The notes under the pieces are model-generated. The model worked only from the letters and a program-made list of their open reading frames with translations. It did no database searches and was not told where the DNA came from. Below are positions 26,097 to 35,071 of a stretch of DNA of 64,000 bases, piece after piece. Made by a program: the position numbers and the translations under genes. The stretch lies in NCBI RefSeq assembly GCF_000708755.2, contig NZ_JGVU02000007.1:124001-188000 (forward strand). Reading direction: 5' to 3'. The DNA is from Metabacillus indicus LMG 22858. Lineage in GTDB: Bacteria; Bacillota; Bacilli; Bacillales; Bacillaceae. The first letter of the stretch is position 1; every line of letters starts with the position of its first letter.

Positions 26097-27205
26097 ATGA
26101 AGGCCTCCTGTCCAAGCACCCGGCCAGACTCCCTCGGATGTGAAAGGAGGCATTCACCGGATTGTCTGTCAAAAAGAAACACATCTTGTTCAGCTACATA
26201 AAACGGAAGCATCGAACCCACCTTCACGTCCCACTGGCCATTCCATTTCGCAAGCCACTGCTTGCTTCCGCCAATAAAAAATGAAATAAGTGTTTCCGTG
26301 CCGAGAATTTCGACATTTGCCACTTCAGCAGAAAAGGTCGTTTTACCTGAAGCAGGCTGAATATGCTCAGGCCTGATTCCCGCAGTCAGCTTCCGCTCAA
26401 AAGCCGGAAGACTGCCTGTAACCGGAATGGTATGCTGATTTTCAACCATGATCGCACTGCCCGTGATATCTGCCGGCGCGAGATTCATAGGGGGCGCACC
26501 GATAAACGATGCCACAAATTCATTTGCAGGATTGTTGTAAATCTCAAGCGGCCTGCCAATTTGCTGAATTTCTCCGTTATTCAAAATCATCATCGTATCT
26601 GCCATCGTCATCGCTTCCGTCTGGTCATGCGTGACATAGATCATCGTAATGCCAAGTTTGCGCTGAATCTGGCGGATCTCTGACCGCATTTTCGCTCTCA
26701 GCTTGGCATCGAGATTGGAAAGAGGCTCATCCATCAGACAAATAGGCGCATGAGTGACGATTGCTCTTGCAAGAGCAACACGCTGTCTCTGACCGCCTGA
26801 CAGCTGTCTTGGCTTGCGCTTGAGCAGGTCAGATAACCCGAGCATCTCGGCAGCCTCAAGGCATCGCTGCTTTTGCTCCGCCTTTTTTATTTTTTTCGTA
26901 TGCAAACCGAAGGTAATGTTTTCTTCAACCGAAAGATGGGGATACAGCGCATAATTCTGGAAGACCATCGACAGGTCCCGCTTGCTCGGGGGCAGAGCGT
27001 TCGCCGTTTTCCCGCCAATGACAAGCTCGCCGCCTGTCACATCTTCAAGCCCTGCGATCATCCTTAACATCGTGCTTTTCCCGCAGCCGGACGGACCGAC
27101 AAGGACGAAGAATTCGCCCGGTTCAATCACTGCGCTGATTTCTTTTATAACATCCGTTTTCGAATCATAAGATTTCGAGACGTTTTTCAGTTCAACTTTT
27201 TTCAT
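26093..27205 (-). CDS. ugpC: ABC importer ATPase UgpC-like
   Basis: 370-residue ATPase of the CUT1/MalK-UgpC class. Walker A GPSGCGKST, signature LSGGQRQRVALARA, Walker B ICLMDEPLSNLD and H-loop YVTHDQTEAMT are intact. The last about 130 residues form the OB-type regulatory domain (GIRPEHIQ). It energises uptake through UgpA/UgpE. The start codon lies inside the glpP 3' end (14-base overlap) with GGAAAGGATG upstream. Confidence 0.88.
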   Translation of the reverse strand: MKKVELKNVSKSYDSKTDVIKEISAVIEPGEFFVLVGPSGCGKSTMLRMIAGLEDVTGGELVIGGKTANALPPSKRDLSMVFQNYALYPHLSVEENITFGLHTKKIKKAEQKQRCLEAAEMLGLSDLLKRKPRQLSGGQRQRVALARAIVTHAPICLMDEPLSNLDAKLRAKMRSEIRQIQRKLGITMIYVTHDQTEAMTMADTMMILNNGEIQQIGRPLEIYNNPANEFVASFIGAPPMNLAPADITGSAIMVENQHTIPVTGSLPAFERKLTAGIRPEHIQPASGKTTFSAEVANVEILGTETLISFFIGGSKQWLAKWNGQWDVKVGSMLPFYVAEQDVFLFDRQSGECLLSHPRESGRVLGQEAFI

Positions 27206-27803
27206 CTGCCGTCATCCTTTCCTTCTGCGCATATTTCTTCCAAAGCCATGCTCTGCCCGTTGAGGCCGCAAGAGCTCCGCTTTCAAGCGCCTCTTCAATA
27301 TGCCCCGCATTCTGGATCAGGCCTCCCGTAATGATGGGGACGTCTGTTTCATGCTTTACTTTTCTGATCATTTCAGGGATAAGTCCCGGCATGATCTCAA
27401 GTGCATCCGGCTCAATTTCATTCACCGCTTTCAGTCCGTTTGCCAGTGCGTCTGAATCAATCAGGAACAGCCTCTGAATGGTCAGCAGCCCCTCGTTCTT
27501 AGCCAGCTGAATCAGAGAACTTTTCGTCGTCACAATCCCTGTCGGCCTGACAAACTTAGCAATGAACCTCAGCCCTTCCCGGTCATAGCTGATCCCGGGG
27601 ATCTTTTCAAGGTGCAAAAAGACATGCCGATCGTTTTTTTTCAGAAGATCCACATACCGCTTAATGACACTGATGTTCCCCATCAGCAGAAAAGCAGACT
27701 GAATATCCGTCTCAAGGAAGCGGTCAAAGCTTTTGGGATCTTTAATAGCTGCAATCAGCCTGTCTTCATGAAGCCGGCTGATAAATTCCTGATGCGTATC
27801 CAA
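27192..27803 (-). CDS. glpP: Glycerol-3-phosphate-responsive antiterminator GlpP
   Basis: 203-residue GlpP-family RNA-binding regulator. Characteristic stretches are AFLLMGNISVIKRYVDLLKK, VFLHLEKIPGISYDREGLRFI, GIVTTKSSLIQLAKN and ALEIMPGLIPEMI with GGLIQN, a TIM-barrel-like arrangement. In B. subtilis GlpP binds glycerol-3-phosphate and prevents termination in glp leaders. Here it heads the ugp operon, so the importer genes sit directly behind their likely regulator. Starts with TTG, with GGGAG about 12 bases upstream. A long leader hairpin precedes it. Confidence 0.87.
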   Translation of the reverse strand: MDTHQEFISRLHEDRLIAAIKDPKSFDRFLETDIQSAFLLMGNISVIKRYVDLLKKNDRHVFLHLEKIPGISYDREGLRFIAKFVRPTGIVTTKSSLIQLAKNEGLLTIQRLFLIDSDALANGLKAVNEIEPDALEIMPGLIPEMIRKVKHETDVPIITGGLIQNAGHIEEALESGALAASTGRAWLWKKYAQKERMTADEKS

Positions 27804-27843
27804 TGCTTTTTCAGCTCCCTTTTTTCATATATAGGCAAAACAA

Positions 27844-27896
27844 AAACCATAAAAAAACGCGGGCTCTCTAAAAACACCTATGTTTTTTTATGGTTT
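27844..27896 (-). promoter_or_regulatory. Leader hairpin of the glpP-ugp operon
   Basis: A perfect 15-bp inverted repeat (AAACCATAAAAAAAC and GTTTTTTTATGGTTT) with a 23-base loop lies about 40 bases before the glpP start in the transcript. The 3' arm holds seven T residues. It is placed like the GlpP-controlled leader structures of B. subtilis and could be a self-regulated attenuator; the stem is AT-rich and not a classic GC terminator. Confidence 0.5.
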
Positions 27897-28021
27897 CTCA
27901 TATTCTCAACCGAAGTTTATTCACTTGTCCTTCACAACTCCAATCTTACCTGCCGAACGTAAAGCGCGTGTGAAGGTGATGTGGATTTGTGTGAAGGGAG
28001 TGTAAGGTATTTGTAAAACAA

Positions 28022-28053
28022 TAAAAAACCTCCCGCTCAAAAAACGGAAGGTT
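28022..28053 (-). terminator. Terminator of the ThrE operon
   Basis: CCTTCCG against CGGGAGG with a run of T residues (TTTTTTATT) on the minus strand. Confidence 0.8.
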
Positions 28054-28057
28054 AACG

Positions 28058-28507
28058 TTATTTCACTTTTGTCCGAAGCTGGGATTTTCTGATCACTTGA
28101 TTGATCACTTCTGAGAAGACAAGACCGATTGCAATAGAACCGGAAATCATAAAGGCCTTTGCTGCAAGTGTAATTGCCGTATTGTAGTCATTTTCCACAA
28201 AATTGCGCATCGCATCATAGGCCATTCCCCCCGGCACCAACGGAATGATTCCGGCAACGCTGAAAATGATGATCGGCGTCTTGTAGATCTTGGCAAACAT
28301 CTGGCTTGCAACCGCCACAAACACAGCAGCGATGACCGTCGCAGGCACTGCGTCATATCCGAGCCCGACGACTGAAATGTAAATAAACCACCCGCACATC
28401 CCGACGAGTCCACATTTGACCAGAGACGGTTTTGGCGCCTGAAAAATAATGCCGAAAGCAGCAGTCGATATAAACGCTGTCAGCAGCTGTCCAATTACCC
28501 ACATCAT
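28058..28507 (-). CDS. ThrE/YjjB-like threonine/serine exporter, small subunit
   Basis: 149-residue membrane protein with four to five helices, corresponding to the C-terminal half (DUF3815) of the ThrE exporter. SVAGIIPLVPGGMAYDAMRNFVENDY is the typical PLVPG motif. It is encoded 11 bp after the larger subunit, as in split YjjP/YjjB systems, and both are needed for export. The substrate is inferred from the family. Confidence 0.83.
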   Translation of the reverse strand: MMWVIGQLLTAFISTAAFGIIFQAPKPSLVKCGLVGMCGWFIYISVVGLGYDAVPATVIAAVFVAVASQMFAKIYKTPIIIFSVAGIIPLVPGGMAYDAMRNFVENDYNTAITLAAKAFMISGSIAIGLVFSEVINQVIRKSQLRTKVK

Positions 28508-28518
28508 TCATTGCTCCT

Positions 28519-29280
28519 TTAAAATAGTAAAAATACAACCGCAATCCCCGACCCGATCGCAAATGCCGTCAAAAACGCTTCCGCTCCTTTTGAAAGTCCT
28601 GAAATCAAATGTCCGGCCATCAAATCCCTGACTGCATTTGTAATAAGCAGACCCGGAACAAGCGGCATCACTGAGCCGATGATCACCTTATCCATCTCTG
28701 AGCCAAAACCCGTTTTCACAAACAAATAGGCAAACAGCCCTATCACGAAGGATGCCAGAAATTCAGAGAAAAACTTAATCGGCACAAGGCGGTGAAAATA
28801 AATCACAGAAATAAATCCCAGACCGCCCGCAAAAACCGCAGGCATAAAATCAGACCACTGCCCCTGGAACATAATTAAAAAACAGCCGCTCGCTATTGCT
28901 GCTGCAAGCACCTGCAGCCCAAGAGAATAAGTGGAATTCGCCTCTTCAATCTCTTTTAAAAGGTCATAGGCCTGATCCACATTAAGCTCGCCGCTGCTGA
29001 TTCTCCTGGAAATGGCATTTACCTTCGTCACCTTATCCAGATCTGTCGTCCGTTCCATAATCCGAATCAGCTTCGTCTTCGTTGGCTCTTCCGTTTCAAT
29101 GGAGAAAATAATGCCTGTCGGCGTCACATAGCTGTGTGAGTTCCTTACACCGTATGAGGCTGCAATCCTCATCATCGTATCCTCCACCCGGTATGTTTCC
29201 GCGCCGCTGATCAGCATAATCTTCCCCGCCAGAAGGCAAACCTCCATAATTTCATAAGAATAATTTTGCTGCGTCTCCAT
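28519..29280 (-). CDS. ThrE/YjjP-like threonine/serine exporter, large subunit
   Basis: 253-residue protein with an N-terminal soluble part (LAGKIMLISGAETYRVEDTM, the DUF1212 signature) and about five C-terminal helices including GSVMPLVPGLLITNAVRDLM. It pairs with the small subunit gene downstream to give a two-part amino-acid or dicarboxylate exporter. The ATG follows TTGGAGAG. The region upstream is occupied by tandem array 2. Confidence 0.85.
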   Translation of the reverse strand: METQQNYSYEIMEVCLLAGKIMLISGAETYRVEDTMMRIAASYGVRNSHSYVTPTGIIFSIETEEPTKTKLIRIMERTTDLDKVTKVNAISRRISSGELNVDQAYDLLKEIEEANSTYSLGLQVLAAAIASGCFLIMFQGQWSDFMPAVFAGGLGFISVIYFHRLVPIKFFSEFLASFVIGLFAYLFVKTGFGSEMDKVIIGSVMPLVPGLLITNAVRDLMAGHLISGLSKGAEAFLTAFAIGSGIAVVFLLF

Positions 29281-29408
29281 CTATCCGTTCTCTCCAATAG
29301 GCTTTTAGTTTTGATGTTAGGTTCCAGTTTAGCTGAGTTTTTGGGGATTATCAATTTTTGTATGAAAATATGGGGGAGGCGGGGGTTGAACTTCCTGTTT
29401 GGAACAGC

Positions 29409-29870
29409 CAAACTTTGTTTTCCATCTCTTGAGGGTTCTTATCATCTTGTTTAGGACCACCAAACTTCCATTTCCGTCTCTTGAGGGATCTTATCCGCTT
29501 GTTGAGTACCACCAAACTTCCATTTCCGTCTCTTGAGGGATCTTATCCGCTTGTTGAGTACCACCAAACTTTCAATTCTGTTCTTTGATGGTCCTTATCC
29601 GCTTGTTTAGGACCACCAAACTTCCATTTCCGTTCTTTGATGGTTCTTATCCGCTTGTTGAGTACCATCAAACTTTCAATTCTGTTCTTTGATGGTTCTT
29701 ATCCGCTTGTTGAGTACCACCAAACTTTCAATTCCGTTCTTTGATGGTTCTTATCCGCTTGTTTAGGACCACCAAACTTCCATTTCCGTTCTTTGATGGT
29801 TCTTATCCGCTTGTTGAGTACCATCAAACTTTATTTTCCGTGTTTTGAGGGTTCTTATCCTCATCCAAAG
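29409..29870. repeat. 52-bp tandem repeat array 2 (about 9 units)
   Basis: The word CAAAC recurs at 29409, 29461, 29513, 29565, 29617, 29669, 29721, 29773 and 29825, each exactly 52 bp apart. Units 2 and 3 are identical, as are units 5 and 8. The centre TTATCCGCTTGTT is flanked by arms such as GATGGTTCT / AGTACCATC or GATGGTCCT / AGGACCACC, so most units can form a hairpin. The array lies between the ThrE large-subunit start and the terminator of the TPR/dynamin-like gene. No reading frame runs through it convincingly. Confidence 0.92.
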
Positions 29871-29905
29871 AAAAGAGACCTCCTCTAAAATAGAAGGTCT
29901 CTTTT
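29871..29905 (-). terminator. Terminator of the TPR/dynamin-like gene
   Basis: AAAAGAGACCT pairs perfectly with AGGTCTCTTTT, ending in a T-run on the minus strand. Confidence 0.85.
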
Positions 29906-29908
29906 CAC

Positions 29909-32605
29909 TCATCCTATAATATAAGCACTCTCTTCATTCGCCTTAACCATAAACTCAGACTGCAGCAGTCTTACTTCGAAGAGGCGCAATGGATCGTAGT
30001 AAATTTCCGGATTTGATTTCATTTTTTCAAGCGCAGCTTTGCTGCTTGAGATGCTTGTTTCTGACTCCCGGATTGTTTCATCTACGTAAAGAATCGGGTC
30101 CTGATAGAAGATCACGATGTCGGATTTGAGCGCTTTTTCAAAGAGATCAAATTCCAGGAAGAATTTCTTTGAGATCTCCGCTGTGATTTCTTCATAGTTT
30201 TTGCTTTCCACATATTTTTTATATTGTGTGTAAAGCATAGATTTGTTTTGCGGAAGGGCAGCAAACAGTTTCCCTGCACTTTTCAGGAGGAATTCTGTCG
30301 GCTTGAACCGGAGCAGGATGTTTTGTTCTTCAACGTCTGCTCTGCTCGTCATCCGGTTCAGGTCCCTTTTCCAGTCTTCTAATACCTTAAAGTCACAGAC
30401 AAGCTTCATTTTTTCTTCGCCGTACAGGCCGTTAAATGATGTGCTCATCTCGTTCAGATAGCCCTGGCTTTCATTGAGCTCTTCGTTTGTACGGACAAGC
30501 CATTCGCGAAGGGCTGTCTGTAGTTTAGGAATCAGATTGTCATGGACATATGTCCCGATTTCCTCGTTCATTTTACGGTTCAGCGTAATGTGAAGCTGGC
30601 TGAAGTCGCTGTCCTCTTTAATGTGAGCTGAGCAGCCGCGCAGGATTTTTGGAAGTTCGAGCTTCAGGTCACGCTTCATTTCAGCTGTTGCTTCGCGGTA
30701 TGAAGCCGTAATTGCTGCTGCTTTTTCCTGCTCGACGTCTCTTAAATGATTCATAAATCCGTTAAGTCTCACTAAAATATCTTCGTTCCACTTGACGGTT
30801 TCCACTAGGTGGTTTTCTGTTTGCACACGCTTGTTCAAGAGGTCAGTAAGCGTTCTGCGGATATAATGCAGCAGTTTCGCTGTGCGTTTCTCTTCATGCT
30901 TCGCTCCGCGAGCGCTGAATACAGTTGAAAGGAATTCACCCAGTCCTTTCATATTTCCGGATGAAAAGGCGAATACCTGGGACTGAGGGAAAAACTGATG
31001 AATGGTCCCCTGAAGATCCTCTGCAGCTCTCCATTCGGCCGTATTCAGGATAAAATGGAACGGCGTGTTAAGCGCATATTCCTGAAGCTGCCTTAAAATT
31101 TCAAGCTCCTGCTCATTAAAAGGCGTGTTTCTGTCAAGAACAAACAGCATTCCATCTGAAAGCGGCAGAAACTCTGCCGTTTGTGCGATGTCGCTGTTCC
31201 GGCTGATTTCAGCTGTATGCAGGAGAGCCAGACGGTTGTCTTCAAGCAGTTCTGCAGGCCACTTCACTTCAGTCCAGACATCCGGGGAATCAATCAGCTC
31301 CGACTGATCGGAGCGCTTTTCTGTTCCGGTGTCTGTAATCTGGTTCATCTCAGCCAGATCACCCTCCGAGCGGACGAAAACCGGTGAACGTGTTTCTGTT
31401 ACAAGGTTTTCGCCAAGGATGCGGTTAATCAATGCAGCTTTTTCGCCTTCAGGTGTTCCGCTGACAAGAACATGAGAGGTGTTTAAATCTGCAAGCTCGG
31501 AAATAAGCCATTTACTCTGATATCCGACTTCTAAGTGGTTATTTTCAGCCCAGGCCACGAGTGACTTGAACAAATCAAGGCTGTAGTCAAATCTGACGCT
31601 GTCGTGCTCTGAATCAAAGATTAATGTTTCTGCTCTTTTCAGTGATTCTGCATCCATGGAGGCAGGGAAAATCTCGTTCCAGGCAAGCACTGCCGTAGCT
31701 GCAAACAAAGCTTTCGACTGATTGGCAAGCTTCTGCCAGTTTGAAAGAAGAACAGGGACGATATCCTCCAGTTCTTTCACAAGATACGTGCCGTTTATGA
31801 TGCTTAAATAGGTATTCTGATGAATATCAGACATTTTTGACCAGCTCTCAAACGGCTGAACCTCCACGTTCAGGAAAATCGTATTGACCGTTTTCAGCCA
31901 TGAAAGATAAAACTCTCCGTTCCGGTAGCTGTCCCAAAGAGAGGCAGTGACACGCTGGAACAGTTTCTGGTTTTTGCGGTAAAGAGAAATGAGCGGCTGA
32001 TAGAAAAATTCCGGGTCGAATGATTTTGTGTAGCCCGCCTGAACATATTCATCAAGCAGTTCGAACCATTCCGGCTCCTCTGTCCGCAGGCCTTCATTAA
32101 CAGCAAGCTCTGCAGCCATTTTCCAGTCCTGCTGGTCTTCATAAAACGACCGGGCAAGATCGGTGACATTCGGATAATCGGGATCCAGATCAAGAGCTTT
32201 TTTAATAACCTTATAGGCAAGCTCGATTTTCTCTCTCAGAAGATAGAGAGAAAACAGCTCCAGCGCGACCTCCATCTTTAACGTCTTGGAGTCGCTTTTA
32301 ATGCCCGTATAAATATCTTCGGCTGCAGAAAGATGGCCTAGCGCATAATAGGAATCGGCAATATTTTTTCTCGCCCACGGTTCAAGCTCATTGCTGATGT
32401 TCTCCCATTTAAAAATCGCTGTTTCATAGTCTTTGTTATGAAAATAAATCTCGCCCTGGGCATAACGGATATAGGAAAGATCGATCACTTCTTTTGCCTG
32501 CTCCTCAAAGTGAAGCTCACCGAGAACCTGAACAGGCTGTTCCGTTCTGTCTTCCATAAAACGTTCGAAATATGATTTATGAATCAGCTGTTTATCGTTT
32601 GTCAT
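29909..32605 (-). CDS. TPR protein with degenerate dynamin-like GTPase domain
   Basis: 898-residue cytosolic protein. Residues about 45-190 look like TPR repeats (YAQGEIYFHNKDYETAIFKW; SYYALGHLSAAEDIY). A P-loop-like segment at about 385 reads VLVSGTPEGEKAALINRILG, where GxxxxGKS is spoiled; the G3 position reads LLHTAEI and the G4 position LNTAEW, so nucleotide binding is doubtful. The C-terminal 300 residues are long helices as in bacterial dynamin-like proteins, with a possible membrane paddle near FLLKSAGKLFAAL. The start is the ATG after GGAGGATACT. Single gene with a terminator. Function unknown; membrane association is inference. Confidence 0.7.
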   Translation of the reverse strand: MTNDKQLIHKSYFERFMEDRTEQPVQVLGELHFEEQAKEVIDLSYIRYAQGEIYFHNKDYETAIFKWENISNELEPWARKNIADSYYALGHLSAAEDIYTGIKSDSKTLKMEVALELFSLYLLREKIELAYKVIKKALDLDPDYPNVTDLARSFYEDQQDWKMAAELAVNEGLRTEEPEWFELLDEYVQAGYTKSFDPEFFYQPLISLYRKNQKLFQRVTASLWDSYRNGEFYLSWLKTVNTIFLNVEVQPFESWSKMSDIHQNTYLSIINGTYLVKELEDIVPVLLSNWQKLANQSKALFAATAVLAWNEIFPASMDAESLKRAETLIFDSEHDSVRFDYSLDLFKSLVAWAENNHLEVGYQSKWLISELADLNTSHVLVSGTPEGEKAALINRILGENLVTETRSPVFVRSEGDLAEMNQITDTGTEKRSDQSELIDSPDVWTEVKWPAELLEDNRLALLHTAEISRNSDIAQTAEFLPLSDGMLFVLDRNTPFNEQELEILRQLQEYALNTPFHFILNTAEWRAAEDLQGTIHQFFPQSQVFAFSSGNMKGLGEFLSTVFSARGAKHEEKRTAKLLHYIRRTLTDLLNKRVQTENHLVETVKWNEDILVRLNGFMNHLRDVEQEKAAAITASYREATAEMKRDLKLELPKILRGCSAHIKEDSDFSQLHITLNRKMNEEIGTYVHDNLIPKLQTALREWLVRTNEELNESQGYLNEMSTSFNGLYGEEKMKLVCDFKVLEDWKRDLNRMTSRADVEEQNILLRFKPTEFLLKSAGKLFAALPQNKSMLYTQYKKYVESKNYEEITAEISKKFFLEFDLFEKALKSDIVIFYQDPILYVDETIRESETSISSSKAALEKMKSNPEIYYDPLRLFEVRLLQSEFMVKANEESAYIIG

Positions 32606-32887
32606 AGTATCCTCCACCTAACGTACGCTAGAAACTTATATAATGATCTATTCTATCAAAACTTTCTCCTATATGGCTTAGTTTGTGTTACCCCTTTTCT
32701 GAGGGTTTCACACCGACTATCGATCTAGTTAGTGGGATATTCATCCAAAAACAGCACAGCAAATACGATGAATACGGGTTTTACGCCGACATAATTGGCT
32801 GAAATTAGAAAATACCCGCTGAATTGTTTTGCCGTTTGTGAAGATCATCATACGAAAGACTTATTTTGTTTTAGCCGTTTTCTTATA
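32606..32887. other. Intergenic region upstream of the TPR/dynamin-like gene
   Basis: About 280 bases, AT-rich, without a credible open frame on either strand. It must hold the promoter of the minus-strand gene at 29909-32605, but I see no strong -35/-10 pair. Confidence 0.5.
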
Positions 32888-32918
32888 AAAACAAAAAGAG
32901 AGATTCCTCTCTCTTTTG
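32888..32918 (-). terminator. Terminator of the toxin-like module
   Basis: AAAAGAGAGA and TCTCTCTTTT with a 4-base loop, T-rich on the minus strand, 9 bases after the SseB-like stop codon. Confidence 0.8.
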
Positions 32919-32926
32919 GCTGAATG

Positions 32927-33313
32927 CTATTTAAAATAGTTTTGCCCTCTCTTCATCATTCCGAGTTCCTGCGGAATGAGAAGCTTTGAGAGGGGAGTAT
33001 CAGGGTTCAGGATGATTCCCGTCTGATCATCAAGCATCTGCAGAAGCTCTCTGAACGGAACCTGAACAGCCGTGTTTTTCTGAAACATTTTCCGGATGGG
33101 GAATTCCGATGAGAAGACCGGAAGAAGTTTTTTTTGTTTCTTCTCCATGATGTGGACGTGATCCAGGGAAAATGGACTGTTCTTTTGGAGGCCCTGCTTT
33201 TGGACAAGCCAAACGCTGCTGTCTTTTAAAACGTCGTAAAAACCGGCGACTTTCTCATTGCTGCTCATGGCATCGATCAATGCTTTTTCTAAGGTGTTGA
33301 ATGGTGTGCTCAT
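32927..33313 (-). CDS. SseB N-terminal domain protein
   Basis: 128-residue protein resembling the SseB N-terminal domain (FYDVLKDSSVWLVQKQGLQ; VFSSEFPIRKMF; VPFRELLQMLDDQTGIILNP). In Gram-positive bacteria SseB-like proteins are often found in type VII secretion and toxin/immunity neighbourhoods, although the domain name comes from a Salmonella protein. Its ATG overlaps the stop of the preceding gene by four bases. Last gene of the four-gene module; an immunity or accessory role is inference. Confidence 0.6.
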   Translation of the reverse strand: MSTPFNTLEKALIDAMSSNEKVAGFYDVLKDSSVWLVQKQGLQKNSPFSLDHVHIMEKKQKKLLPVFSSEFPIRKMFQKNTAVQVPFRELLQMLDDQTGIILNPDTPLSKLLIPQELGMMKRGQNYFK

Positions 33314-33714
33314 TTTTCGCCGAATCCCAGAATCGGACTTTTCTTTTCTTGAATCTGGACGTCATCCACGCTTACTTTTTTGATGTATTCATATTTGCCT
33401 AACGAAGAAAAGCCGAGTTTGTCGACAGACTCAGGGTCCATCGACTTGAGGATAATCGTTCCGTTCTCTTCGTTTACACCTTCAATCGCAAATTCCTGGC
33501 CGCGGTAGTTGGCAGACAGCTTGTATTCATACGCATTTTCAAGCTCTGACTGGTCAATTTGCTTAATGAATACGTTCTTTTTTAGCCCCGCTGCCTGAAA
33601 TCCGTTCTGAGCAGAAGCTTTATCACGCGTCCGAAGAGTCACTTTTCCGCTTCCTTCGGGAATAATCGAGTATTCCTCGCCTTTGTAAATCCCGTATTCT
33701 CCTTTTTTAATCAT
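33310..33714 (-). CDS. Unknown protein of the WXG-type module
   Basis: 134-residue soluble protein. It starts MIKKGEYGIYKGEEYSII and looks like two related beta-rich halves: the N-terminal YKGEEYSIIPEGSGKVTLRTRD and a second YRGQEFAIEGVNEENGTIILKS, suggesting an internal duplication of a small barrel. No known family recognised. It overlaps the toxin-like gene by 8 bases and the SseB-like gene by 4, so all are coupled. Possible immunity protein, by position only. Confidence 0.65.
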   Translation of the reverse strand: MIKKGEYGIYKGEEYSIIPEGSGKVTLRTRDKASAQNGFQAAGLKKNVFIKQIDQSELENAYEYKLSANYRGQEFAIEGVNEENGTIILKSMDPESVDKLGFSSLGKYEYIKKVSVDDVQIQEKKSPILGFGEK

Positions 33715-35029
33715 CGCTGGTTAACTCCTCTATGCTATAAAATCGCTGATCATATTTATCGTACATGCCGACAAGTTCTTCTGTGCCGTCCCTTACAATA
33801 TAAATTTCTGCGGCGCTTGGACGAGCATTATTGCCGTAAATGGTTTCGTATTCAGGCACTATTTTCCCGTTCTCGGCAGCTGTAAATCCATGGCCTGTCT
33901 GCGGATAGCTGATGTATTCGTTCGGTTTGGCTGCATGAGGACTGTTCATTTCCTCCGCATAAGGTATCTTGAGCCGGTCGCTTTGATCCGTTGTAAATCG
34001 GATAACGGCATATTCTTTGTCCGGCGCAAACGGAGTATTCGGATAGTCCATTCTAAGAGAATGGTACATATCGTCAGATGAAACTATATCGCTGACATCT
34101 TCCATTTTGGCAATACATCCGCCGACATCTGTTATATCACCGGATAAATATAAAGCAAGCTTGTCCCCGTCAATGACTTTTTGCAGGACAGTCGTGCTTG
34201 TGACAGGCGGAACCGCCTCCCGCACACGATGCATGCTGTCCAGTTCTTCAGGCGTAAGATCTTTATAGTAGGATGACTGTAGGTCTAAAAACTCATCCTT
34301 CGTCAGTCCAGCCTCATCCAGCACCTCGCCAATCTCTGCAGCAAACCCTTTTCCCTGCGGAAGCTTCGCAAAATCAAAACTTGTGTCCATGCCGTGAGTG
34401 ACAGTTGTAACTTTGGGGGCAGACGGCGCCTCGTCAGGCACTTTAGTAAGCTTGGCGGCTTTGCCGAGCTTGTCAATTCCTTTTCCTCCAAGAAGACCAA
34501 GCCCAATGGAGACAATCCCATATGTAAAAAATTCCGTCCGGCTGTACACATCTCCATTGATCACTTTTGTCTCCCACGCTTCAGTCAGCGTGTTCCACAT
34601 CGTTTCAAGGGTTTCAAGGGGATGGATAATCGCCTCCCACATCGCTTCGTACGTTTCCCATTCAAACAGGGACACAAGCCCGTCCCATGCATCTGTGAGG
34701 CCGTTGCTTGCTCCGTCCCACAGCCCCGAGAAAAAACCGCCCCAGCCCGAAGAAGCAGATGCTTTTGCGGCCTCATCTGCTTCCCTCATGCCCGACGCAG
34801 TATTTTCAATATGTTTCTTGGCATCTTCGGTTAATGTATGAAAACGATTGACCAAGTGCCTGATTTCTTCCTGAAGATCGAGAGCTGTGCTCACTCTGGC
34901 GACAGATGTGAAGCGCAGCCTTGCTGATTCCCAGCTTAAAAGATCCAATGCATCACCGGTATAAGAGCGGGACCTGTCAATTCGGCTTGCGAATGTTTCA
35001 AGTTCTTCCGGTCTGATTTTTATTTCCAT
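33707..35029 (-). CDS. WXG-like polymorphic toxin candidate
   Basis: 440-residue multidomain protein. Residues 1-95 are a helical WXG100/LXG-like part (IKIRPEELETFASRIDRSR; hairpin with LDLLSWESAR), followed by a Trp/Gly-rich stretch (SGWGGFFSGLWDGASNGLTD) and a pre-toxin segment FFTYGIVSIGLGLLGGKGIDK. From about 240 a separate domain begins (LTPEELDSMHRVREAVPP; LYLSGDITDVGGCIAKMED; a Gly-rich QTGHGFTAAENGK) that I cannot assign. This N-to-C plan is that of type VII-secreted polymorphic toxins. No secretion machinery is in the window. Start has GGAGAGG upstream. Confidence 0.7.
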   Translation of the reverse strand: MEIKIRPEELETFASRIDRSRSYTGDALDLLSWESARLRFTSVARVSTALDLQEEIRHLVNRFHTLTEDAKKHIENTASGMREADEAAKASASSGWGGFFSGLWDGASNGLTDAWDGLVSLFEWETYEAMWEAIIHPLETLETMWNTLTEAWETKVINGDVYSRTEFFTYGIVSIGLGLLGGKGIDKLGKAAKLTKVPDEAPSAPKVTTVTHGMDTSFDFAKLPQGKGFAAEIGEVLDEAGLTKDEFLDLQSSYYKDLTPEELDSMHRVREAVPPVTSTTVLQKVIDGDKLALYLSGDITDVGGCIAKMEDVSDIVSSDDMYHSLRMDYPNTPFAPDKEYAVIRFTTDQSDRLKIPYAEEMNSPHAAKPNEYISYPQTGHGFTAAENGKIVPEYETIYGNNARPSAAEIYIVRDGTEELVGMYDKYDQRFYSIEELTSDD

Positions 35030-35071
35030 GAATAGCTACCTCTCCTTTATCCCGTGAATGCGGATCTTTCT

